A stretch of DNA of 64,000 bases. Origin: Glandiceps talaboti (Eukaryota; Hemichordata; Enteropneusta; Spengelidae). The DNA lies in the NCBI RefSeq assembly GCF_964340395.1, contig NC_135557.1, forward strand, positions 13,643,561 through 13,707,560, written 5' to 3'. The notes under the pieces are model-generated. The model was given only the letters and a program-made list of their open reading frames with translations, did no database searches and was not told where the DNA came from. This document shows, piece after piece, positions 37,100 to 51,426 of this stretch; positions within the stretch are counted from its first letter, which is position 1, and every line of letters starts with the position of its first letter. The translations under genes and the position numbers were made by a program.

Positions 37100-37852
37100 A
37101 TGACACGAACGCAGTTTTTAGCTGATTTAGATTCTAGAGATTTGAGAAATCATCGGTTGGACCACCTTCTCCAACATAAAAAATATAGCATTGTCAGAGG
37201 TAAAGGCGGATTTTATGCAGACGGGACTCCTTTGTTAGGACTTACGAAACAAATCGACCCACACCATACGCCCCTGAAGTATTTCCATCGTCGGTCTTGG
37301 AAAAAGAAAAAATGTTCTAAATCTGGACTTCATCCGCATGCTGCCATGAATGTTGGTAAAGCCATAGACTTAAAAGTTCAAGCTAAAATCAAACACAATG
37401 ACGTAACACATTGCCCATCTGTTCAAACCATCCTCTCTACACTAAAAAAAAAAGGTTACCTTCCACTCGTTTGTCAATTACCCGTGACTAATTTTAGGCA
37501 TGGAATGAACCAGGCAAGTGTAGCTTTGACTGACATTGTTGCTTTTCATGTAGAAACCAAACATTATACTGTTATCGAACTCAAGACAACAACAAGGAGT
37601 CACCGGGATATCATTGAAGAGCACAAATCAGCAAAGAAAAACAAAACCACTCGATACAAACGTTCGTTTTTCTCTAAAGCCGTGCTCCAGGCTCAAATCG
37701 GTTCTGTCATGTTAGCAAACACATACAGTCTCGGCAGAGTCTATGCTTTGGTCGCTATACATTCCATGCAAGAAAGATACACTTACATCCACTTTATGGG
37801 CTGTTTTTCCAAAACCACAGATTCATTCTCATGGATTTTAGGGTATGAATAA
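37100..37852 (+). CDS. PD-(D/E)XK-type nuclease, 250 residues
   Basis: ATG at 37,100. Residues 140-163 (ending DIVAF...YTVIELKTT) contain the D145, E160 and K162 triad of PD-(D/E)XK nucleases, with D on one strand and E-x-K on the next. An upstream helix (NVGKAIDLKVQ, about 84-94) and a downstream Q-bearing helix (KAVLQAQIGSVML, about 193-205) occupy the usual positions of motif I and motif IV. This is the RecB/lambda-exonuclease-like fold. Herpesvirus alkaline nucleases share the fold, but this protein is shorter, so it may be a different viral nuclease. The basic N-terminus (RRSWKKKKCSK) suits DNA binding. Role by inference: processing or recombination of viral DNA. Confidence 0.85.
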   Translation: MTRTQFLADLDSRDLRNHRLDHLLQHKKYSIVRGKGGFYADGTPLLGLTKQIDPHHTPLKYFHRRSWKKKKCSKSGLHPHAAMNVGKAIDLKVQAKIKHNDVTHCPSVQTILSTLKKKGYLPLVCQLPVTNFRHGMNQASVALTDIVAFHVETKHYTVIELKTTTRSHRDIIEEHKSAKKNKTTRYKRSFFSKAVLQAQIGSVMLANTYSLGRVYALVAIHSMQERYTYIHFMGCFSKTTDSFSWILGYE

Positions 37853-37957
37853 GAGAAAACGTTTATTCAATAAAAAAAAATAAAATTAAAAAATAAGATT
37901 CTTTTGTGTGAGCAATTTATGTAGTTTGCCATGCATTTGTCAAGTTAATGGTACATG
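37853..37957. terminator. Overlapping bidirectional polyadenylation signals
   Basis: AATAAA at 37,869-37,874 (plus strand) lies one base from TTTATT at 37,862-37,867 (AATAAA on the minus strand). These end the nuclease gene and the capsid-like gene in a compact convergent arrangement typical of viral genomes. Confidence 0.75.
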
Positions 37958-40634
37958 TCAGCGTATGACAAAAGTGTTGTTCGGTTGCCCTAGAGGTTTA
38001 AATTTCTTGCGAGCTCCAGTTTCAATGAAATACGGATCGGTTCTTTTTGTAGACAATTGACATGTGTTAGGGTCCATCAACACCATTCCTTCATCTTCGC
38101 GAACTGTTGCAATGTTGAGGACATCTTGGAAAGTGTTTGAACTATGCTCGTTTTCTCCATAGTAGCCTTTGTTCAGTGTCTTATATGCAAGGTCGCATTT
38201 CATGTTGTCATGGTACTGTCTTCCTTGAACTGCAATGTTAGATTCATTGTGGAAACCATTGGTATCCACTGGCCGGTGAAAAGTATCAATACCAACTTTG
38301 AACTGTGTGATTGGTGCCTTGGCCTGCAGAAAACTCTTGTATGTTCCATACTGGCTTTCCTGAAAAGACCAGAGAGGGTGGCGCATGTTTCCTAAAATGA
38401 CCTGTGCCTCTGACAGTCCTAGAGTGCCCCAAGGGTTGTTTGTGAAGAAGTCCTGAACCTCGTCAATTGTACACGGACCCTTTGCTGTGTTGCCATCAGA
38501 ATGGGAAACGCGTCCATTGACTGGTTGTATGTGACTCCACTCTGTAATGTCTAACGAAGGACACATGGGCACGGCCACAAAGTCACCTTTACTGTCTTTG
38601 TTGAAAGGGTCCCATATGTCTGTACCCATACCACCTCTATATCCCAGGCCTGCGACATGGTGTTGAACTCTTGTGTTGTTAATTGGGTCTTTGTCCACTG
38701 CCTCTGCCTCTAAACGTATGTTTGTCATGTAGCTAGACGAGTTGGTGTGGTAACTGTCTGTTTTACAGTTTCCACAAAATAGGTATCTGTTCTGTCGTCC
38801 CGACCTTGCCATAGCTATCCCACACGTCGTTTGCTGCACTGTGCGAAACAACAGGAACCCCGTGTTCAAATACACGCCTGCATTGCCAAGTGCCCTGGTA
38901 GTTGCAGGGTTTTGCAACATGCTTATGAAGAGAAGTGTGAAACATTTCACCAATAACCCATATGCAGAAGAACATATCCAATCGGTTCTGTACGAGTAGT
39001 TGTCATTAAGAAAGTGATCACCTCTTGCGTACTCTTCGCTACACATTCCTTCATTGTAACACAATAACGGGCAGTAGACAGATACAAGGAATTTATGTTG
39101 TGGTTGGATGAATGATGGGTCAGCTATAGTGTTAAAAGTCTTGCGAGCCACCAGTGATTTGAAGTTACTGTTGTAATTGTACACTTCCTCGTTGAAGTTG
39201 ATGTTGACATGGTCGACAACCCTAACCAGATTGTTGCCCAAAGCTTCCTCCAGACTGTTGCAACCAGCAATGTAGACGACAGGTGAAAACGATCGGAGAA
39301 CAACATTGTGATAAAGGGAAGCCTTGTGGAGCTGAATATCCATGTGCTCCTCATGTGGTGAATGGTCTCTGAAGTTTTCTTGGAGAGTAGTGTGACCCAA
39401 CTGGTGAAAGAGCCAACTGTGCGTGGTGTCTTGTCTTGCCCTCGTTATGCTCTTGTACTTTTCATAAAGTGTCTCAACAAATGCCAATATGATTGTAATG
39501 TTGATTATGGCCGATTCCAATGGATCTAGACTATTGTCATTTCTTTCTTTTGTCTTGCCTTCTCTGTTTGAAACCAGCTGACAGAAATGTCTCACCATCA
39601 AAAGTTGGTCATAATTAGTGAAATGTGTTAAGCCATTGTTAGATCTGACATCACCAATCACAGCTTCACTCAACCTTCCTACATTTTCCACTTGATTGTT
39701 GCCCATTGCTTCTTCGAAACGTGTGGCGTCAAACAAATCCAGTGTGTTGAAATCCTTATCTGTCCACTCGAGAGAGAGACAGTCTTTCAGGTAGTTACAT
39801 AACAAGTCCTCGTCTTCACCATCTTCGCCATTCACCATGCACCTGGACATAATAGTCATACCCGAAACGATATCACCCCTGTCCACAGGACAAGAACTTA
39901 AGTTACTGTGTCCATAGGTGAAACTTGGACGAAAACTCCGTCTCTCTGGATCATAGAATACCTTGCGACTTGGGTCTAACAGACAACGTTTGTTTCGCAA
40001 ATCTAATGGTAAAGCAAAACCTTGGTTATACTCTTCAGGTGAGATGTTTCTCAATACCATGAAATCTACACTGTTCAATAGGTTGTTGTATACCCTGGCA
40101 TTGTAAGTTTCTGGCAAGAAGTAACCACTCTTCTCCATGATATCACTTAGAGTGATACGAGAATCACTTCTCTTTTCAAAATCAGTCACTATTATCGAAT
40201 TCCAATCCACTGAGGCTATTTCATTGAAATCAAACAAACCCCCTTGTCGGTGAAGCAAGGGATTGTATCCAATCACATTGAAGCTCTTGAAATGGGCTTC
40301 CAGTTCACTCAAATTATATGTGTGCCCATCGATTTTTGCATCAGGGCACGGAATGATGTATTTCATTTTCCCATTAACCATGGTCCCCAATGTAGGTGGT
40401 CCTTCCTTGTGACTGAGATAACTGTTGGGTTTAATGCCGCTTTCAAGGACTGTACCACTTTTGGACGTACACATGAAATAGACTTCTCTGTCATTGTCCC
40501 AGATTTGTAAAGAGTCGGATGCTTCAAAGACCATGGTACTCATCGCCCCTGCAGCCACTGGATGACAAATTATCGTATCAGCATCACCAAAGTTCTGACT
40601 GGAATAATTCAGACTATTGTCTAGATCAATGCTG
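37958..40634 (-). CDS. Capsid-like large protein, truncated at its N-terminus by a junction
   Basis: A frame of about 890 codons. The first ATG is at 40,543, but the frame stays open and protein-like for about 30 codons upstream (for example DLDNSLNYSSQNFGD), without another ATG, and is then cut by a stop at 40,637-40,639 where unrelated AT-rich DNA begins. The real start therefore lies in missing viral sequence. The protein has no signal peptide or membrane helix, is rich in Asn, Tyr and His, and looks like a large folded structural protein. I think it is the C-terminal part of the major capsid protein or another large virion protein. This is inference from size, composition and place next to a nuclease gene, and I see no diagnostic motif. 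Confidence 0.7.
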
Positions 40635-41130
40635 AATCAATTGCCATGATATTTGGTGGGTATATTACCTTGAGGGTCTAGTTGGGAAATTGTTCAAATC
40701 AAAATGATATTACCACCGATGTGTGATTTGTGTAAAAAAAATTGATTTTTGGTCAAAGACTTAAACCCAAAAGGTAATGGGCAGATCGGTCTGAAATTTA
40801 GTGAGGAATATTCTTAGGGGTGTTTAGATTAAGAACTGTTAACGACATGATGATCCCATCAATGATATGCAAATTAGGGCTAAAAATGTGTCTTTTTGGT
40901 CAAAAATCTTTAATTCCAAAAGTAGCAGATTGGGCTCAAACTTAATGGAGATGGATCTAGGGGTGTATGTATGAAGAAATATTAAGCAAATAGTAATTTC
41001 ATCAGTGATATGCTAATTAGGTGTAAAAATGGGAATGTGGTCAAACATTTATCTCAAAAATACTTGGTTAATGAGACAAACTTGGTGAGATGTTTCTAGA
41101 AGTGTTATTCTGCAGATTTTCTTCAAAATA
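40635..41130. repeat. Diverged tandem repeat of about 145 bp, host side of the junction
   Basis: About three units share TTTGGTCAAA, a GAT(A)ATGC(A/T)AATTAG-like segment and TAGGGGTGT; the TTTGGTCAAA-type motif recurs near 40,747, 40,895 and 41,037. It begins directly after the truncated viral frame. Confidence 0.65.
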
Positions 41131-41139
41131 TTTTGAGAC

Positions 41140-41590
41140 AATTGGCCCTAGCAACCATGTCCACGCCCTTAGCAACAACCAAATGGCAGTGTATTTTGGT
41201 CAAATAACAACATCATCTAGTAGGCAAGTGAGTAAACATTCAAAAAATATGCAAATATCCTAGCAACCATGAGCATGCCCGTAGCAACAGCCAAAAGGTC
41301 GCGTATTTCAAAGATAACAGGAATTGAAAAACAAATGAATAAACATTCAAACAATGTATGCAAATGTGCCTAGCAACAAGACCACGCCCATAGCAACAGC
41401 CAAATGATCATGTATAATGCAAAGCTAACAGGGATTAATAGACAAATGAATAAACATCCAAAAAATGTATGTAAATGTGCCTAGCAACAAGACCACACCC
41501 GTAGCAACAGCCAAATGATTGCATACATTGTGTATATTGCAAAGATAACAAGAGGGTTAGATAGGCAACTGCATAATCATTCAGCAAATG
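41140..41590. repeat. Tandem repeat of about 111 bp, four copies
   Basis: CCTAGCAAC recurs at about 41,147, 41,259, 41,370 and 41,480, each followed by (A)CCACGCCC-TAGCAACAGCCAAA and later AAATGAATAAACATTCAAA-like sequence. A host minisatellite. Confidence 0.8.
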
Positions 41591-42374
41591 AACACTTATA
41601 CCTAGCATGAATCAGCAAGTGGGTAAACAATTTTAAAAACTGTACAGTTGTGCTACAATGCCATTGGTGCTATTTTTTTAATTATTCCAATTTGAATTTT
41701 AGTGTGTAACATTTTGAAACACTTGGATGATTTTCATCAGTGTTCTGGATAAATTATCATTTCTCTCTATTTTTCATTGATTGAAAATCAGTACTTTGTG
41801 TGAAAGATTTTTCTTCACTGTGCACTTGTCAAAATAATCCAGACCGCAACCTGTAAACATTTCTAGAACTCATAGTACTCCTTTGGTATTTACTGTAGAA
41901 AGTGATACTGTAAGTATTGGTAACATGCCATGGGATCCGTAGCCTGCAGAATGGCCGGCAAGATCAAAGGAATCAATTAAAAAATTTCTGTTACACTGAA
42001 CCATCACTCAAGCAAAACTCAAAGATTTCAAAAGAGCATTTAATATATTTCTAAGAGAGATGCCATCTCGAAACTTTCACAGTCTCTTTACAATAGTACC
42101 TTCTGTCAAATTTATTTACGAAGTTTTACATACCCTTGAGACACTTTGTTCTGTTTACTGATCTGTCAACTGTAAAAGACACAAAGTTACTTATAAATCA
42201 TATTATAAATACATAAGTATCAATATGTTTCATAAGTTTATCAAATTTTGTATATTGCTACAAAAATGGGGGATGCAATCTATATATATTTGCCTTTATC
42301 ATTTATTTATTGTATTAGTCATACTTTGAAAACTTGATAACTCTCGTGACAATTCTACCTTTCTTCACTTTCAG
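41591..42374. other. Host intergenic or intronic DNA, nothing supported
   Basis: AT-rich sequence with frequent stops in all frames. It may be the intron upstream of the candidate exon at 42,375. Confidence 0.5.
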
Positions 42375-42740
42375 AATAAAGTCGGTAAATATGGAATGAC
42401 CACCGCATTCCCACAAATGGCTTGTCAGTTTGCGGCAGTTGCTAAAGATTCGCCTTTTCACTCAAAGGATCATCATATTGTGTATGGTGTTTCAGCATGT
42501 GGTGTAGAAGGGATACTTCTATCAAGAGGTCATATTTGCAAGAGAATGGTACAGAGATCAAAGAAATGTTTAAGGGAAGGCCCGAAATTTGAAGGATCTC
42601 ATGTGTTTTTTAGATATTTGACATTCCCTTATGAGAACAATGATATTTATATTTTACTGAGTATGTACTGGGCTATCAAGGCTGTTGTGTTACTTGACAG
42701 GGAAAATGTGAAGATCCAGACATGTTACAGGAAGAATTAA
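42375..42740 (+). CDS. Candidate host terminal exon, 121 codons
   Basis: A pyrimidine-rich TTCTTCACTTTCAG precedes an uninterrupted frame from 42,375 to a stop at 42,738-42,740. It encodes a plausible protein end, with Cys, Trp and charged residues in a natural mix (GVSACGVEGILLSRGHICKR; ending CYRKN). No upstream exon was identified and no family recognised. It could also be a fragment of a mobile-element gene. Confidence 0.3.
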   Translation, partial: NKVGKYGMTTAFPQMACQFAAVAKDSPFHSKDHHIVYGVSACGVEGILLSRGHICKRMVQRSKKCLREGPKFEGSHVFFRYLTFPYENNDIYILLSMYWAIKAVVLLDRENVKIQTCYRKN

Positions 42741-43702
42741 CTGACTGTCTGTTTTGTTATGCTGTAGCAGACATGTAATCTTGTTGGTTATCAGTGGGAA
42801 AGTAAACAATTAGCCAAAGTTACAGTGGGTTGAAAATACCCTAGAATACGGCAAGTGAGCAACCATACTGTTACACTGTAATGGTCGCGATCTGAAGGAT
42901 AGATTGTATGCAAATAAGGGTGTTGCGAACTACAGTACATTGTACTTCCTGCAACAGAGCAAGTGTTTGAAAGTATAAAAACATGTGGGGTTATACTTCC
43001 ATGCTGCAAGCAATGACTGATTTCTCCAGCATTCACATTGACAAATGTAGCCCTTACGTCGGAGATCCTCCAGAGCTGTATTGACCAACAGCTCCGGCGT
43101 AAATAACACAACAGATCCACCGCCATTGCCCATTCACAGACACACAAATTCCCTCCAGAGTTAATCTAAGTCACTGATTCTCCAGAGAATGTGTGTTAAT
43201 GTGAACACACCTCTTGCCCAGCTGCCAACTTGAACTTCATGAATTCCTAGTATCACATCACAAATACACAAATACATAGTGTTTTACACTATGAAAATAC
43301 AGTTCATGTATATAATTACAGTTTTAATTATTTTGAAAACGATTAAAGACTAACAACTTAAACTTCCTTTATGTTATCATTATTTAATAACACAGTAAAG
43401 CAAGAAAACACTAGTACCTACTTTTAATATGTGAAACGTTTACAACTTCAACTTTAATACTGCTCTGATGTCCTAGTCTAGATCCTGTACAGTATCACTA
43501 TGACCATGGAAGTATACTTCCATGCTATGACTCACAGTATAGTCAAGGTCCTGACGAAGGCTGTTAATTATGGTTCAACCACATAGTGAGTGTGGCGCTA
43601 AAAGCGCATGTCACTAGTAATAATGGGCTGTCATCACTGCTTATTAAATATTCATTTGGTTCAGCTGTTTTGATGATGTCCAATGTCCAACCAGGTCTCC
43701 AC
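42741..43702. other. Host noncoding DNA, nothing supported
   Basis: No protein-like frame, RNA gene or clear repeat beyond a short palindromic ATGGAAGTATACTTCCAT at about 43,507-43,524. Confidence 0.5.
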
Positions 43703-44090
43703 AGCCAGTCCTTTTAAACTAAATCATGTGGGGACACAACAACATAATCATGTTTATATGAACGCTGTAGGAGGCAGCAAAGGACTGTGTGCTGATTGAG
43801 GGATTTTGACCAGACTGGGTTAGAAATCAGTCTAGTCATCCAGACTGCTAATGTCCGGTCATAAAATAACAAACTTAACATCATGTATGGTATTGACAAC
43901 TCATACAACTTTAAGTTAGTCTAGGTCCAGACTGGCACCACATTACATACTCAATGTACTCCATTTACTATCCCCAGTCTAGTCTAGGTTCCAATGATCG
44001 CACAGATTTTTGTGCTACCTCCTACAGCATTCATATAAACATGATGACGTCCTCATGTCCCTATGTGATTTTAGTTTAAACAGACTGGGG
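43703..44090. mobile_element. Fold-back (MITE-like) element 3
   Basis: Arms at about 43,703-43,820 and 43,970-44,090 are inverted copies: CAGTCCTTTTAAACTAAATC to ATGTTTATATGAACGCTGTA and GGAGGCAGCA on the left, complemented on the right. CCAGACTGG-type motifs repeat in the centre. No coding capacity. Confidence 0.65.
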
Positions 44091-45900
44091 GAGGAGTTAT
44101 CCTACAAACATGAGAAAGGTCGAAGACGTTGGTGAAGATAATGTCAATTTGTGATGGATTACTACTGACATGCACCAATCATTCTTCGCTCACCATGGGG
44201 TTCAAACACAGTTGACACCTTTTGCACACTTCATGCAAGCAAACACAGTGCTCTTTATTCGCCAGCTGTATTTGTACTTGTACTTTCATCAGAACATTTT
44301 GTAAACAAATTGCATTCACATTGAACATAAAATTGAAACTTTTAAATTACTTCCAGTACAATAACATACACCAATTTCCATTCCGATTTTATGTAATTTA
44401 TTTGTAATTGCAGTAGTAAATAATGCAAATAAGTCAAAATACATGTGAATGAGAAAGAGAAAGTTTTATATTTATGTCCCTAGTTTCAGTATCTTTACGG
44501 TCAATAAATAAATCATCCAGACTAAATTATGCTGACAAGTAGATTTACATGATAAATTGAAGTGTTTGTATAAAGTGGAGAATTTTTGCATTTACTGTAT
44601 TTGTAACAATGCTTTCAGGATGTAGACATTGAATGAAGTTTCAACAACGCTTCAGTTAGGTCTAATCATAGTTTCTTACACCTGACTGTGAGTGTGTTGT
44701 TCTTGTGTCACTCAGTGGGGAATGACTGGTCAGCATTGATAAGGATCTCATATCCAATTACTTCTAATGTTGTCTTGCTTGTAAAAAACCGTATGTGTGC
44801 CCAGTAAAGTGTATAAGATAATACGAAATCTATAGTAACTGGGCGGTTTTCAAGGACTTTACTTGCCTCTCTGTGTTGTGGATTGGCCGATAGAGTAACA
44901 TTTGAAGCAGATAATGGGGCCCACCAAAGGTTATGGGAGTGATTTTGACTTTCTTGCCTTCTTTTTAAAAGTTGATAAAAAATTGACTCTATGGCTGCTA
45001 TTTTTAATATTACAATATTGATTTTGACCACAGGTAGATAAAAAGTATAAAGATTTGATAAAAAAATTATAATCTTATAACATAACTGGTGAGGAAACGT
45101 TAACAAACATAAGAAATTTGGCAACTCTTTTTTATACATTACACTTCAACTTATGAATTTAATTTATCACGACTGCATATTCAAGTTTCAAATGAATGAA
45201 TATAGACAATGCTGGTTTTGTACGCCTAACTAAATAGTATTCAAGAAATGCTGTGTGTGCGAAGATCTCTGACTGACATTGATATAGTGAAAAATAGAAA
45301 TACATTGTTGGCAAAATGGTAGAGTTAATAATCTTCAGTTTGAATGATGAGGAATATACTTTAAAGCAAGTCAGGCTGACAGTCTTTGTTCCGTCCAATC
45401 AATGACCCAAATAAATGATAAACAATGTTATAGTCTTGTTAGCATCAAGTTGTGTTATCCGACTTTTTGAGATTGGGCCTCTGTGTATAACAATCAGGTC
45501 AGCTAGCATTGGTAATGTAGGTCACGGTATATGACGTCTAGAAAAAAATGCATAAAAAGAATGTGTGTGTGCGGTTGAAACTGTATCTGTAACTATTATA
45601 CAAATAATTGTTTACCAATATCCACTAATAAAACACTAGAGGGCAGTAATATCAATGATAAGTAACACTTCATACACAGAGATTCACACACTGCCTTGTG
45701 GTGGGGTATATTTCTGGAACCACCAGTACTTTACACGTATCAGTGGGCCATTTTAGAGTGATATCAAAGGAAATTTAATACCAGTGGGGTTCAACTTTTA
45801 CACCACACAATTCCAAGCATACCCACATGGGGTATTCCCTGCCAACAAAATATCCGGTACCCCACTGTACGGTGTTAGTCAACTCACACGGACACATGCA
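44091..45900. other. Host noncoding DNA, nothing supported
   Basis: AT-rich sequence. Minus-strand frames at about 44,708-45,398 lack splice context, composition bias or any recognisable domain. Confidence 0.5.
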
Positions 45901-45916
45901 TGTAAGCACGCTCGCG

Positions 45917-45918
<2 letters not shown>

Positions 45919-45953
<35 letters not shown>

Positions 45954-46014
45954 ATACATACATACATACATACATACATACATACATACATACATACATA
46001 CATACATACATACC
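45919..46014. repeat. (CA)n and (CATA)n microsatellite
   Basis: CA repeats (about 45,919-45,950) pass into CATA repeats (about 45,955-46,014), just beyond the stop codon of the Kunitz gene. Confidence 0.95.
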
Positions 46015-46038
46015 TGTCCAATGCTGTGATCTATAAAT

Positions 46039-47592
<1,554 letters not shown>

Positions 47593-49900
47593 TATCAATT
47601 CTACCGTAATATATAGATGAGTACAAACCGAATGTATTGATGTGACTTCCTTGGAGGGCTCTGCCATACAAATCGAAGAATTCAGTTACATAGACTGATA
47701 ATGACATTCAAGTATATACAGTATACGTACTCCAACGAACTCGGTTAAATTGATACACACGTACGGACCACCACACAACGTCGCACAAGTTCAATAAAAG
47801 AACATCGTTCTGTTAGGACAAAAACACCTCCCCCTCCCCCTGAACGAACGTTAACGAGTTTGACATCACACGTTTATATACGATGTAAACCACGATGAAA
47901 ACTGTAGCGCTCTCACGTACCACTTCGATCGATGCAACGTAAAAATATGATGGTAAACATGAAGTTCCAACCTTATGAACCTGTTTACTGATATGATTTA
48001 AACCCATCAAATTACTACTGGAAACTCAGCACTGTATCTCACATGATTAGAAGCAAATAAACTATTTTTTATAAACTTATCAACACCTCATCAGCAGTAA
48101 ATATTAATACAGTTCTGAAGCTGTTACATTGAAGGCGCAAAAGTTTTCGAAATTTGGTTACATGTGCGAAAATGAAGTTCAGCAATCGCATGGACGTCAG
48201 ACCGCCCCCGTAACGAACGATGTTCGCTCTTTGGAGTTATCAGATTTGATGTACGTAATTATAAGACGAGTCTTTCAGCCCAATACTATCTGCTGACAAA
48301 TTCATGTTGAAGGTATAAGATGTTCCAAAATATACTCACCAGAAATTGATGCAATACTTCGTGCAGTTGTTGTGTGTATGAAGAAACATAGGACTGAAAT
48401 ATGGTACATTATATATTGTGTTGGTTAGTAGATTATAGAAATTAAAATGGTAATTACTGGTACACAGGATATGAAAACTGTTGTTGTTCCATCAAAGAAA
48501 TACTGATGATATCAAATTGATGCAATTTCCTCAGCAATCACCATTATCCTAGTGAAGGTATTTGATTGATAATTAATTGCAAGGAGTGTAAACAAAGTTC
48601 AAAATTGGGTGTCATTCCAAAGAATGTATATGTAATTAGATATTATTCCCCAATGTTTCCTTTGTTCAGGCAAGGAAAATACATGTAAGAGTGACCTAAT
48701 AGACCTTGTAACTACGTACGAATCGTTAGATGAGTAATGACAAACCCTTCTGTCATGAGTATTTTACGGTTGATTGAAGAAAGATGTTGGGGAATAATAT
48801 ACCTCCTATAGCACAATTATGAAAAATCGGAAAAATAGTGACGATTTGACTCATATTTCAAGCTACACAGAACCAGTGACGTATACACGAGTTGTCGTGA
48901 CATAGAACGACCAGGGTATATATAGATATATACTCCATATTTTCTGTTAAGGCCTAATAAAAAAAATTGTGTGGTTCCGATTACGCTCACAATTAATGTG
49001 TGAGTGTCTAGTTCAGGTTTTCCATTGTTTTGCAAATGCTCTCTGTGTTGTTTATTTCTTCCGATCAGATGTACAGCCATTACAGATTGGAAGAACAGTT
49101 TATATTGTCTTTGTCAGTTGATGTCAGTTTCCGCATCCACTATTTCTCATGACACTTCATAATTTTTGCGATTTTATTATTTTTTCTCGAATACGTAAAA
49201 AACAATTTAAGGGTCAGCCGTGAAAAATTAGGTGGGGTCGGGTAACCGGAACCAAACAATTATTTGTTTAGGCCTAAGAGACAATAACTTTGCATTGTAT
49301 TAATTATATGAACATCCAAAGATTGCCAATAAGACCGTAACTCATCATATCTACAAACGATTCTAAAACTTCCTTTATCTGAAATTGCACTTGATAACAA
49401 ATACACTTGGGAATAACAAGGACACAACGATTCAAACAGAATGTCATTTACCCAATAAATCACAGTGGTCATAAAGGTTTAATTTCCGAACACAGGACAT
49501 GAAGATAGTTGCAATCCCATCAATGCACTACTTAATGTTAATTAATTGTAATTATCCTAATCAGTCAACTTTATAAGTGATCGTATTTTACACATTAATT
49601 GTAAACAAAGTAAGCAATATCAAAAATCGAAAATATTTATCAATCATATTAATAATGACTGTAAAACTGTGTTAAAGTATGCATCAATAATCAACTTTCT
49701 ATACATATAAATTAACTTTTTTGTAGTATTGTGTGTTTATAATGAGACAATAGGGAACTTGCATTCCAGACTGAGCATGCTCAGACGCAAAGGACTATGG
49801 GATTATCTGTGGTTATCGTAACACCTCATCTGGAGCTACCGATAAAATAAACCTCCCATAATGGTCAGGGTGACTATGAATTGATTATTTGTGGTTAAAA
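47593..49900. other. Host noncoding DNA upstream of the Kunitz gene, nothing supported
   Basis: No protein-like frame with splice context, no RNA gene. Contains AT-rich stretches only. Confidence 0.5.
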
Positions 49901-49959
49901 ACAATATAACATTTGTACTGTTTAGAATACTAACTTTGATTAGTATTTATTATCACATT

Positions 49960-50045
49960 TCCCACGATGCAACATTCAAAATGGCGGGTTTGCAAGTTCA
50001 CTATTGTTGCATTGGCGCTTCGTTCTATTTGTGTATTTAATTGGG
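49960..50045 (+). promoter_or_regulatory. Possible host promoter with YY1-like site
   Basis: CACATTTCCCACGATGCAAC followed by CAAAATGGCGGG resembles the ZNF143-like and YY1-like motifs found at animal transcription and translation starts. The local sequence is more GC-rich than its surroundings. No downstream exon was confirmed. Confidence 0.25.
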
Positions 50046-51426
50046 GATTCTACAGCTACATGGTAATATATATAACATAGTTTTCCAACTTAGTGGTGTC
50101 CATTTTGTAGTTCTCTTTATGGGGGCAAAAGGGTTTATAATATAGAGTTAAATCCCATATTCTTTCAATGAGGAGTGCATGCATGTAGTAGACATCTTGT
50201 TGTGCAAGTCAAGTATGAGTAAATAAAACACTGCAAAATTCAAAATATTGTCTCAGTCAAGATTGGTGGCAAGTTCTTTGATTCTTAATGGATGTAAATT
50301 TATGACGCGTTATTTCACAATCTGCAGAATTATTGTTTACTACCATAAAAAAGTCCATTCCCTCATACCAAATTTATTTTGAGACGAGGTATGTGATAAA
50401 CATCTTCTGATCTATTTTTGGTCTTTATTTTCTTACACTTTTTGATATTTTGCTGATAGAAATGCAACATTTCAAAAACCTTTGATAACAATTGTTGTTG
50501 TATTTTCACATGTAAAGTGTAAGTTTTAAAAGAGATAACCAACACTTGAATCTTGGTTAAACTTGTCACCTAAGGAAAATGAAAATTTATGTATTTCAAA
50601 ACTTTATTAAATGTACAGTCTACTCTAAAATCGCTCCAATAAAGAAAATTTTGGATTAGATTAGATTAACATATATAATTAGGTATGATTTATGTATTAT
50701 ATTCATAGCATAATAACATAATAGCTAGTGATATTTTAATTAGTGTATTAAGGGATTATTATCATATTGGAAGTACGGTCAGACCATAAACGGACATTGG
50801 GCAATTAAGGTGTATGTCATGAATTTGTAATTACTGTGATTGGGTTCTGACATGATACTGTTCATACATGTTGCCAAACACCTAGTTGGAGTAATGGATA
50901 TCTTTTATTGCAGTAGCTCACATGGCAATAGTTTAATATCGTATGTATGGAGATGTTATTCAAGATAAAGTTTAGTGCCCTTTCTTTCATTTCCATGACG
51001 CTTATAATTATGCATGACCTATTGTTATCTTAAAGGTTCATCTCCTATGCGTGACTTATTGTGATTTAATTATAACGACCACAGCGTTGCGTGTTTGAGG
51101 GACTTGTATTTTGACCACAGGGCTGTGAGCATCTGCTTCTCCTGGCTCTGGCTTAGGATTGAGGCCGTGAGATTGAACTCAGGGCTTTGATAAATAAAGT
51201 ATATGTTCCAGTTATACAACTTACGTCGTCTCTATGCAGTTTACCATTCTACCACAAATCTTGCTGATCAAATGTTTTGATATATATATGCACAATGTAT
51301 TGCTACATCTATCATGTCATTTATTAGAAACAAAATTATAATTATATGATATACAATTATTGTTAATTCGCTGAATTATCAACAGTTAATCGCTTTACTT
51401 GTCATTGGGATTTGATGTATCGTGTG
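50046..51426. other. Host noncoding DNA, nothing supported
   Basis: AT-rich, frequent stops in all frames, no recognised element. Confidence 0.5.

Noticed and set aside
44708-45398. Minus-strand frames of 143 and 79 codons
   Set aside because: Composition follows AT-rich host DNA, no splice sites or domain seen.
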